Assembly (NCBI GenBank): GCA_003130835.1
Contig: QEXX01000008.1
Location: 1-40,391 of the forward strand
DNA length: 40,391 bases
Reading direction: 5' to 3'
Source of the DNA: Anaerolineae bacterium
GTDB lineage: Bacteria; Chloroflexota; Anaerolineae; Anaerolineales; UBA4823
Shown: positions 8,801 to 15,581 of the stretch, piece by piece
How positions within the stretch are numbered: the stretch's first letter is position 1
Layout of the letters: each line of letters opens with the position of its first letter
Made by a program: the position numbers and the translations under genes
Notes under the pieces: generated by a model
Database searches by the model: none
What the model was told of the DNA's origin: nothing
The model's input: the letters and a program-made list of their open reading frames with translations, nothing else

Positions 8801-9937
8801 TTATGGTTGAGTGGCGAGTGGCACAGAAAAGCCAAACGTCGAGCCTTCTCCTTCTTTGGAGATTACCCATACTTCTCCACCAGCAGCCTCGACAACTCGC
8901 TTGACAATGGCTAATCCCAACCCTGTCCCCTGCCGGGAACTTTTCTTGGCATTCGAAGCGCGAAAGAATTCTTGAAAAAGGTTCTTTAGATCTGCTTCTG
9001 GAATACCGATACCACTATCCCTGACTTCACCGATCAATTTCCCATCCTCGCTCTTGAGTGTCACTTCGATAAAGCCTTTTTCGGTGTATTTGATGGCATT
9101 CCCGATCAGGTTGGTCCAGACGCTGGTGAAATGATCGCGATTTCCCAAGATGATTTTTGGTCCGGGTTGAATGTGAAGGCGAAAATCCAACCCCTTTTCA
9201 AAGGCTTGAAGGCGCATTTTTTGAACTACGTCTTGTAAGATATCCTCCATGTTAATCTTATCTACGTTGCCTTCTTGGAGTTGGGTTTGAACTTTGCCTA
9301 GTTGGAGCAAGTCATTGATTAATTTCATTTGCTCTTGTGCTCGCGCAAGACATTTATCGATGATATCTTTTTGCTGCTCGGCAGAGACGTAACCATCTTG
9401 AATTAACCTTAAGTAGGTGTGAATCGCTGCGATAGGAGCTTGCAGTTCGTGGGTTACCAAGCGGATAAATTGCATTTTGGCGCGATCCAATTCTTCTAGG
9501 CGGGCTTTTTCTTCTTGTAAGCGGCGTGCTTCTTCTTCAATCCGCTGTAAACGCTTTGCCTCAAGGGAAAGACGTCTCCGCTCCAAGCCCTGTTGCACAA
9601 CCAAAAGCAAATCGTCCACCGAGAAGGGTTTGGTGAGAAAGTCGTATGCTCCTTCTTTGATGGCTCTGACGGCCATTTCAACGGTGGCGTAGCCGGTGAT
9701 AATGACGCAGACAGCTTCTGGATCGATGCGATGGATTTCCCCGATTAAATCAATCCCGCTAATTCCAGGCATCATGACATCGATCAGCACCAAATCGAAA
9801 GGCTGTTTGCGGAAAAGCTCCAAGCCTTGTTCGCCGGTTTCGGCAGTTTCAACATCATATCCTTGAGGAGTCAAGCCGCGCTTAATCCCTTCGCGGATGC
9901 CGGCCTCATCATCGATCACTAAAATTCTATCCGCCAA
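8801..9937 (-). CDS. Receiver-histidine kinase hybrid (cytosolic)
   Basis: 378 residues: an N-terminal receiver (acidic pair D9-D10, phospho-acceptor D53 in LIDVMMPG, K103 in FLTKP), a charged coiled coil (about 118-152), a HisKA domain with the phospho-acceptor in LVTHELQAP (H163), and a HATPase domain (GNAIKYTEKG, DSGIGIPEAD, GTGLGLAIVKR). No membrane segment. Start is a TTG at 9937 with GGAGGAGGG just upstream, overlapping the end of the preceding kinase gene by 11 bases. Such receiver-first kinases usually receive a phosphoryl group from an upstream kinase, here presumably the Cache/HAMP kinase, and pass the signal on. Last gene of the long minus-strand run; its TAA stop overlaps the ATTA flank of MITE copy A. 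Confidence 0.92.
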   Translation of the reverse strand: MADRILVIDDEAGIREGIKRGLTPQGYDVETAETGEQGLELFRKQPFDLVLIDVMMPGISGIDLIGEIHRIDPEAVCVIITGYATVEMAVRAIKEGAYDFLTKPFSVDDLLLVVQQGLERRRLSLEAKRLQRIEEEARRLQEEKARLEELDRAKMQFIRLVTHELQAPIAAIHTYLRLIQDGYVSAEQQKDIIDKCLARAQEQMKLINDLLQLGKVQTQLQEGNVDKINMEDILQDVVQKMRLQAFEKGLDFRLHIQPGPKIILGNRDHFTSVWTNLIGNAIKYTEKGFIEVTLKSEDGKLIGEVRDSGIGIPEADLKNLFQEFFRASNAKKSSRQGTGLGLAIVKRVVEAAGGEVWVISKEGEGSTFGFSVPLATQP

Positions 9938-11942
9938 TCAATCCCTCCTCCCCCCGTTGTGCCTGATTTAGGTTTAAGGTTATGGGCAAGCTAATGGTAA
10001 AGGTCGTGCCGCATCCCACCTCGCTTTTGACAGAAATTTGTCCCCGATGCATCTTAACGATCCCATAAATAATGGCTAAACCCAAGCCGGTTCCCTTCCC
10101 CACGGGCTTTGTAGTAAAGAAGGGAGTGAAGAGCTTATTCAAATGTTCTGGGGGGATACCTTTACCTTCATCTTGCACCTCAATTGTGATCATGCCAGGC
10201 GGTTTTGCGGCGGTGCGGATGGTAATCTTGCCTCCATTTGGCATGGCATCGGCTGCATTATGAATCAAGTTGAGCAGCACTTCGCGTAATTGAGCTGCAT
10301 CCAATTCCGCTAAGGGGAGCGATTCATCAAGTTCAAGGTTAAAGCGAATATTGTCGTAGCGAGCATGTCGTTTTTCGATGGCAATCCATTCTTGAATCAA
10401 ATCGTTCAATGCAGTTGGCTGGGCGTTGACTTGGGTTTGGCGAGCAAAATTCAATAAACCGGAGACAATTTGTTTACAGCGTAAGGTTTCGTTGATGATC
10501 GTTTCCAAATCGTCTTGATGTTGAGGATTTAGCGTTGCTTCGCGACGTAAAATGTCTGCATAAAGCAAGATGGTAGCAAGCGGATTGTTCAATTCATGCG
10601 CCACACCGGCTGCAAGTTGACCAAGGGAGGCTAATTTCTCGGATTGAATTAGCTTGTCTTGTGTGTTTTGCAGGGTATCTAACATAGTGTTAAAGGATCG
10701 TGCCACCAGTCCTACTTCTCCGCCAACGGCGACCGGGGCGCGAGCAGATAAATCGCCCGCCGAAACCCTCTGGCTGGTCTGAACAAGTTTGCGTAGTTCC
10801 CCCAAAGGACGGGTAATATAGCCGGAAACTGGGATTGCCAAGCCAAAGGTGACGATGATGCTGACAAAGGCAATGACCGCTACTTGTCGATTGAATGCAG
10901 TCAGCAACCGCAAGAAACGTTCCTGATTGGCGCCTACGTATAGAATTCCAACGATCTTCCCCTGATGGTCATAAATTGGATCATAGCGGGTGATGTAGTT
11001 TTGGTTCACGACAAAAGCTGGTCCAACAAAAGGTTCACCCTTGTATAACACCGTTTCTCCCACTTCAGCAGATAGGCGAGTGCCAATGGCACGTTGACCT
11101 TGTTCGGTTAGGACATTCGTAGAAACTCGTTGATCGCCGAGGAAGATCGTTACTGTGTCGACACCAGCTACGGTTTTGATCCGATCCACCAAAGTGAAGT
11201 CGTTATTGATTAAATGAAAAACGACAACTGCACCAAGTACCTGCCCTTTTTGCTGCAGAGGCGCAACCGCTACTAACGCCAAACCGGCACTCCCTTCGCG
11301 TGGGTCGTAGGGTTGTGGAGCTGCGCGGGGGGTGTCCAGGAGAGGGATGCGGGCTTTTTCGGCTAAATGAACGCTCAGCAACGCTTCTTCGGGAAGGATT
11401 TCGGTCCCAGAGCACAGCTCGCGCTCTTGAATGGCTTTCTGGACAATGGGGAGAGCAAAGGAATAACGCAGGTCTCTGTCTAGGACACTCAGGTTGCCTG
11501 CTTCCAGAAGGTAACCTGCTTTGACAATTCCACTCAAATCGACGATGACAACCGTGTGATTACCTTGATCGAAAAGACCTCTCATCTGGCTGGAGAGGTA
11601 AGCTTGGACATCGGATGCTGCCAGCTCTTCATGGGTTGAATCATCTTGAACAAATGCAAGCCAAGTTGCATCCTCAGAAAGACGCCTGGTTGTTTCTTCT
11701 ATCCATTTCAAATGATCGGCGTAGAAGGCTTGTGCCAAGCGCATATCGCGTGAGACACGGTCTGTCATGGAAGTGACCAAGTATTGGTCAATGGTTCTTG
11801 AGATCGCCCACGCGCCTACGCCAATCGAGAGCGCAGCTACCAACGAAAAAGCAACCACTAGCGTGAATTGAAATGGGGCAGGGAACAGTTGCTTGACAAA
11901 GTGGGTGAACCAATTCGAGCGCGTTTTGGATAGTTCGGTCAC
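9927..11942 (-). CDS. Cache/HAMP sensor histidine kinase
   Basis: About 671 residues. A first membrane segment near the N-terminus (FTLVVAFSLVAALSIGVGAW) is followed by a ~300-residue extracytoplasmic sensor of the double-Cache type (TVVIVDLSGIVKAGYLLEAG; later DPIYDHQGKIVGILYVG), a second membrane segment (VAVIAFVSIIVTFGLAIPV), a HAMP domain, HisKA with LAAGVAHELNNPLATI and a HATPase (NLIHNAADAMPNGG, DEGKGIPPE, GTGLGLAIIYG). The sequence around the His is NtrB-like. I prefer the GTG at 11942, which has AAGGA 8 bases upstream, over the ATG at 11987 that would overlap the ACT-protein gene. Cache domains generally sense small external molecules such as carboxylates; formate would fit the operon but this is speculation. 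Confidence 0.9.
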   Translation of the reverse strand: MTELSKTRSNWFTHFVKQLFPAPFQFTLVVAFSLVAALSIGVGAWAISRTIDQYLVTSMTDRVSRDMRLAQAFYADHLKWIEETTRRLSEDATWLAFVQDDSTHEELAASDVQAYLSSQMRGLFDQGNHTVVIVDLSGIVKAGYLLEAGNLSVLDRDLRYSFALPIVQKAIQERELCSGTEILPEEALLSVHLAEKARIPLLDTPRAAPQPYDPREGSAGLALVAVAPLQQKGQVLGAVVVFHLINNDFTLVDRIKTVAGVDTVTIFLGDQRVSTNVLTEQGQRAIGTRLSAEVGETVLYKGEPFVGPAFVVNQNYITRYDPIYDHQGKIVGILYVGANQERFLRLLTAFNRQVAVIAFVSIIVTFGLAIPVSGYITRPLGELRKLVQTSQRVSAGDLSARAPVAVGGEVGLVARSFNTMLDTLQNTQDKLIQSEKLASLGQLAAGVAHELNNPLATILLYADILRREATLNPQHQDDLETIINETLRCKQIVSGLLNFARQTQVNAQPTALNDLIQEWIAIEKRHARYDNIRFNLELDESLPLAELDAAQLREVLLNLIHNAADAMPNGGKITIRTAAKPPGMITIEVQDEGKGIPPEHLNKLFTPFFTTKPVGKGTGLGLAIIYGIVKMHRGQISVKSEVGCGTTFTISLPITLNLNQAQRGEEGLIGG

Positions 11943-11964
11943 AAAAAATTCCTTCGGCTGAACC

Positions 11965-12441
11965 TTACGGCAACAGGAAATAGGCATCTAAAGCGGTACG
12001 TGCTTTAGATGCCTCGCTTTCCGGAATCAGAGCCGAGCATGTTGAAACGGAGGTCGAGATGGCAAAGATTGGAATGGATTGTTCATTCAGGCATTTCAGG
12101 AAATTCCCTGCAATGCCGGGCCTCAGACGGAAATCCGGCCCGAAAATGCCAAGGCTGGCAACCTGTAATCTCAGTTTTGCGGAACCGATCCCAATTTGTT
12201 TTTGAAGCCGCAGCAACAGGTCAAAAGCGACTTGGGTATCGTGGCGAGCAACGGCTAAGGTTAATTGTCCCTGACCGCAACGATCGGAGAGCTGTACAAG
12301 GAATTGGATGTTGACCTTGTGGAGGCCGAATTCGGTCAATATGCTCGCCTCGGCATCCATGTGGGGGTGAGGTAGCCCCTGAATGCATAGCATGGTCAGG
12401 TTTTCATGGTAAAGGATGCCACCAATCTTGATCTTTTCCAA
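11965..12441 (-). CDS. Stand-alone ACT-domain protein (aspartokinase regulatory-region-like)
   Basis: 158 residues from a TTG start six bases after the stop of the receiver gene, with AGGA shortly upstream. The sequence resembles the tandem ACT regulatory region of aspartate kinase: LCIQGLPHPHMDAEASILTE at the start of one ACT unit and FAISTSVSTCSALIPESEAS at the core of the second. No kinase catalytic domain precedes it, so it is not an aspartokinase. ACT domains bind small ligands, usually amino acids, and control partner proteins. Its place between a receiver and a membrane kinase inside a hydrogenase/formate dehydrogenase operon suggests a ligand-sensing or adaptor role there. Similarity is recognised by eye and moderately sure. 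Confidence 0.7.
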   Translation of the reverse strand: MEKIKIGGILYHENLTMLCIQGLPHPHMDAEASILTEFGLHKVNIQFLVQLSDRCGQGQLTLAVARHDTQVAFDLLLRLQKQIGIGSAKLRLQVASLGIFGPDFRLRPGIAGNFLKCLNEQSIPIFAISTSVSTCSALIPESEASKARTALDAYFLLP

Positions 12442-12447
12442 TGGATC

Positions 12448-12825
12448 CTATTGTTTGAGTAGTTTATTGACCTGACGGATTAACTCGGCGGGCTCAACCG
12501 GTTTGCTCATAAAAGCATTGATGTGAATATATTCATCGGTTGGGAACAGAGCAGCATAATCGGTGTTAGCAATCGAAGTAACCATGATGATTGGGATTTG
12601 GTTGATTTCTTCGTCCTCATGGATCCGTTGGGTGATGGTTAAGCCATCCAACACGGTATCCATAATGACGTCCAAAATGACTAAATCCGGTTTTTCCGCT
12701 TTCATTTTCTCATAGCACTCGTTGCCGCTGGCAGCACTGAGAGTTGTATGGCCGGCTTTTTCCAGTACCATGCGAGTCGCTTCGACAAAATCTGGATCAT
12801 CATCAACGATTAAGATTCTTGCCAT
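12448..12825 (-). CDS. Variant single-domain response regulator (third of three in the operon)
   Basis: 125 residues, receiver only. Acidic triplet D8-D10, phospho-acceptor D52, switch Thr in IMVTSI and Lys in MSKPVEP. Departures from the norm: the loop after the Asp reads DVIMDTVLDG, one residue longer than usual and without the conserved proline, and 24 instead of 21 residues separate the switch Thr from the Lys. The receivers at 14632 and 22782 share both features. It starts 3 bases after the NuoF-like gene (GGGAG ribosome site overlapping that gene's end), so it is co-expressed with the diaphorase subunit. No output domain; it probably acts by protein-protein contact. Confidence 0.9.
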   Translation of the reverse strand: MARILIVDDDPDFVEATRMVLEKAGHTTLSAASGNECYEKMKAEKPDLVILDVIMDTVLDGLTITQRIHEDEEINQIPIIMVTSIANTDYAALFPTDEYIHINAFMSKPVEPAELIRQVNKLLKQ

Positions 12826-12828
12826 ATT

Positions 12829-14121
12829 TCACTCCCGCAGAATAGGTTCGTGAGTCGAATTCCCCACCAGACACTTTTTGTTGGTGAGATGGTAATCATA
12901 CTCTTCCCGAAATCGCTCAATGGTAGAGCGGGCGGGGTTGACAAGCGCTGAGCCCATTGGGCAGAAAGTGAGCCCATCGATTTCTCGTGCGAGTTCGAGG
13001 GCTAAGTCGAGATCGGCTGGTTTGCCTTTGCCGCGCTCGATTCTTTCTAGAATTTCGTATAGCCTGCGTGAGCCTAACCGACATGGGACGCATCGGCCGC
13101 AGGATTCGTGAGCAAAGAACTTTGTCAGTCGGCGGGCAACTTCGACCATACAAGTTGTTTCATCCATCACGATCATGGCTCCGGTACCTAATTGACTGCC
13201 AACCGCTGCCAAGGTTTCAAAAGCCATGGGGACATTGACGTGCTCGGCAGTCAAAACGGGGGTAGAAGCGCCACCGGGAATCACAGCCTTTAACTTCTTG
13301 CCGTTTCGGATTCCGCCGGCGTGTTCATAGATGATTTCTCCGATTGTTGTCCCGAGGGGTAACTCGTAATTGCCGGGTCGATTGACATGGCCGCTGACTG
13401 AGAAAATTTTGGGGCCTTTGCTCTCCGCTGTTCCGATGCTGGCAAACCATTCCGCTCCACGGAGAATGATGTGAGGAATACATGCTAGGGTTTCTATGTT
13501 ATGCACTAGAGTTGGATAACCGAAAAGACCTACTTGGGCTGGGTAGGGCGGCTTAAGCCGTGGGTTGCCTGGTTTGCCTTCCAGTGATTCCAGCATGGCG
13601 GTTTCTTCTCCGCAGATATAAGCCCCTGCTCCACGATGGACAGACATATCTAAGTCGAATCCAGAACCGAGAATGTTTTTTCCCAAAAAACCATGTTCGT
13701 AGGCGTCCGCAATCGCTTTGATCCACCGTTTGACGCCTAAAAAGAATTCGCCGCGGATGTAGACATAGGCGCGATGAGCTCCGACTGCATAACTGGCGAT
13801 AATCACTCCCTCAATTACTTGGTGTGGATCGCGTTCGACGATTTCGCGATCTTTGAACGTGCCCGGTTCGCCCTCGTCCGTATTAACCGCCACAATCTTG
13901 GGTACATTAGGGTCTTTGGGCATAAAACCCCATTTCACTCCAGCCGGGAAGCCAGCACCTCCTCGGCCGCGTAATCCGGAACGCTTGACAATGTCAATTA
14001 ATTCATCGGGGGATTTGGTTAGTGCCAATCGCACAGCCTCATAGCCGCCGTTGGCAAGGTAGGTGTAGATTTTTTCTGAGTTTGGGCGATGGATATTTCG
14101 GGTTAAGACCGGTTCGAACAT
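12829..14121 (-). CDS. nuoF: NuoF-like NADH-binding flavoprotein subunit (diaphorase, set 1)
   Basis: 430 residues, the normal length of NuoF / the 51-kDa subunit of complex I. Seen: the glycine-rich FMN/NADH region GRGGAGFPAGVKWGFMP (about residues 50-66), CGEETAMLESLEGKPGNPR, the SLBB-type region, and the [4Fe-4S] motif ESCGRCVPCRLGSRR near residue 340 with the fourth Cys in LTFCPMGSA. No extra ferredoxin domain at the C-terminus, unlike the second NuoF-like protein at 18413. It oxidises or reduces NAD(H) with FMN and passes electrons to Fe-S clusters. Paired with the NuoE-like gene 30 bases upstream. No membrane subunits of complex I are present, so this is a soluble diaphorase for formate dehydrogenase or hydrogenase rather than a respiratory complex. 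Confidence 0.92.
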   Translation of the reverse strand: MFEPVLTRNIHRPNSEKIYTYLANGGYEAVRLALTKSPDELIDIVKRSGLRGRGGAGFPAGVKWGFMPKDPNVPKIVAVNTDEGEPGTFKDREIVERDPHQVIEGVIIASYAVGAHRAYVYIRGEFFLGVKRWIKAIADAYEHGFLGKNILGSGFDLDMSVHRGAGAYICGEETAMLESLEGKPGNPRLKPPYPAQVGLFGYPTLVHNIETLACIPHIILRGAEWFASIGTAESKGPKIFSVSGHVNRPGNYELPLGTTIGEIIYEHAGGIRNGKKLKAVIPGGASTPVLTAEHVNVPMAFETLAAVGSQLGTGAMIVMDETTCMVEVARRLTKFFAHESCGRCVPCRLGSRRLYEILERIERGKGKPADLDLALELAREIDGLTFCPMGSALVNPARSTIERFREEYDYHLTNKKCLVGNSTHEPILRE

Positions 14122-14151
14122 CTTGATTGGCTTTCTTTTCGCGGTACTCTT

Positions 14152-14628
14152 TTAGTTTTCTTGTTGCAGTCGTTCTAGCAACTGATCGATAGCGGAGAAG
14201 GTCATGTTTTCATAGAGTTCATCATTGACCTTAACAGCCGGCGCCGTTCCACAAGCGGCTAGGCATTGAACGACTTCAAGGGTAAATTTGCCATCGGGGG
14301 TAGTCTCACCCGGCTGAATACCTAATTTTTCCGCTATATAGTTGATGATTGGCTCAGCACCTCCCACCAAATAACAAGACAACCCTTCGCAAACCTGAAT
14401 GCGGTATTTTCCTTGCGGTTGCAGCTTAAACATGGTATAGAAACTGGCTGTGCTTTTCACCTGTCCGACCGTCAGATTCAGGCGTTCGGCAACCCGTTGA
14501 ATCGCCTCTTCACTCAACCAGCCAAACTGTTCTTGAGCAATGTACAGGGCAGCTAATAACATGGCTCGCTTACGGCCATCTTGTAATGGATTGTCCGTCT
14601 GGGTCGTGATTGGTGAAGTTGCTACCAT
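14152..14628 (-). CDS. nuoE: NuoE-like [2Fe-2S] thioredoxin-fold subunit (set 1)
   Basis: 158 residues: an N-terminal helical bundle (LYIAQEQFGWLSEEAIQRVA) and a C-terminal thioredoxin-like ferredoxin with the four cluster Cys in VCEGLSC and QCLAACGTAP. This is the 24-kDa subunit fold of complex I and of NAD-linked hydrogenases and formate dehydrogenases; it carries a [2Fe-2S] cluster next to the FMN subunit. Translated right after the receiver at 14632 (3-base gap; AGGAAG ribosome site inside the end of that gene) and 30 bases before nuoF. A second NuoE homologue is encoded at 20349. Confidence 0.92.
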   Translation of the reverse strand: MVATSPITTQTDNPLQDGRKRAMLLAALYIAQEQFGWLSEEAIQRVAERLNLTVGQVKSTASFYTMFKLQPQGKYRIQVCEGLSCYLVGGAEPIINYIAEKLGIQPGETTPDGKFTLEVVQCLAACGTAPAVKVNDELYENMTFSAIDQLLERLQQEN

Positions 14629-14631
14629 AGG

Positions 14632-15021
14632 TTACTTCCTTTGTTCTAAAACGCTCCCAATGGTTTGAATCAGGGTTTGTGGCGAAAAGGGTTTGGGCAA
14701 CCAGCCAGCTGCATAATGAACCTGAGCGGGTTGAATTTGGTCGGCATAGGGTGTATCGGCAATTGATGTGACAAAAATAATGGGCAAATGACGCAGGATT
14801 GGGTCATGATGCAAGCGATCGCCAAACTCTAAGCCTTCATCTACTCGGTTCATCACCAAGTCCAAAAGGATCAAGTCGGGCCAATCGCTCTCAATGCGTT
14901 CCATCGCTTGGGTGGTATCGGTAGCCGTAATGACTTCATAACCAGCCGGCTCTAGAATCGTGCGGCTGATTTCACAGAAATCTGGGTCGTCATCAACAAT
15001 CAGAATACGTGCAATGCTCAT
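14632..15021 (-). CDS. Variant single-domain response regulator (second of three)
   Basis: 129 residues, receiver only, from the ATG at 15021; the frame is open further upstream but the extension would overlap the rubrerythrin gene and is not receiver-like. Acidic triplet D10-D12, phospho-acceptor D54 (LLDLVMNRVDEG), switch Thr in FVTSIA and Lys in WLPKPF. Shares with the receivers at 12448 and 22782 the one-residue-longer, proline-less loop after the Asp and the 24-residue Thr-to-Lys distance. Closely coupled to the NuoE gene downstream (3 bases). Confidence 0.88.
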   Translation of the reverse strand: MSIARILIVDDDPDFCEISRTILEPAGYEVITATDTTQAMERIESDWPDLILLDLVMNRVDEGLEFGDRLHHDPILRHLPIIFVTSIADTPYADQIQPAQVHYAAGWLPKPFSPQTLIQTIGSVLEQRK

Positions 15022-15055
15022 GGCAACCAACGAAGCGTTGCATCCAACTGCACCC

Positions 15056-15544
15056 TTAGCCGCCCCACGGCATCTGGGCATATTGTTCGAAGATGGTGTC
15101 GTGCATATTCTTAAAGAGTGCTTCGTGAGTTCGTTCCCATTCGGCCAAGGAGCGTAAAACCTGTTGGGCTGACCCTTCAGCCTTGCTGGCAGCCATCTCG
15201 TAAAACTCGGCAAAATCTCGTTCGATTAAGTAAGCCATGCGCAGCACCGGGAGATCGGCCACCATTGCTTGGGCAACACTCTGTTCGACTTGCTCGCTTT
15301 CCGCCCGTTGAGCAAAGAAGCTGCTCGGACGTAAGCTCTCTTCCATCACCACCACGGATTGCCCTTCGTTCAAAGATGCCAGTTGTTTTTCGATGAAGAA
15401 GATATGTTTTTGTTCTTCTTGAGCAAGCACTTTAAAGGCTCCCTTTGCTGCTGCATGATGAAGTCGCTCGGCATTTTCTTCAAAAAAGCGTTTCCCTTCG
15501 ATTTCGCGTTGTAAGGCATATTCATAGATTTTGCGGATATCCAT
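15056..15544 (-). CDS. Rubrerythrin-like diiron (ferritin-fold) protein
   Basis: 162 residues forming a four-helix bundle with the diiron ligand pattern of rubrerythrins: EIEGKRFFEENAE in helix 1, EEQKH in helix 2, ERDFAEFYEMA in helix 3 and EWERTHEAL in helix 4. The C-terminal rubredoxin domain of classical rubrerythrin is missing, so electrons would come from a separate donor. Such proteins reduce peroxide in anaerobes. Good ribosome site (GAGGAG). Its place 37 bases after the formate dehydrogenase gene suggests protection of oxygen-sensitive Fe-S enzymes made from the same transcript. Confidence 0.85.
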   Translation of the reverse strand: MDIRKIYEYALQREIEGKRFFEENAERLHHAAAKGAFKVLAQEEQKHIFFIEKQLASLNEGQSVVVMEESLRPSSFFAQRAESEQVEQSVAQAMVADLPVLRMAYLIERDFAEFYEMAASKAEGSAQQVLRSLAEWERTHEALFKNMHDTIFEQYAQMPWGG

Positions 15545-15581
15545 AACAATGACTCCTCTTCAACAACGTGCATTTGACGGA

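Noticed and set aside
8406-8870. 154-codon minus-strand ORF
   Set aside because: It crosses mobile element copy A and overlaps the ends of two well-supported genes; no family resemblance.
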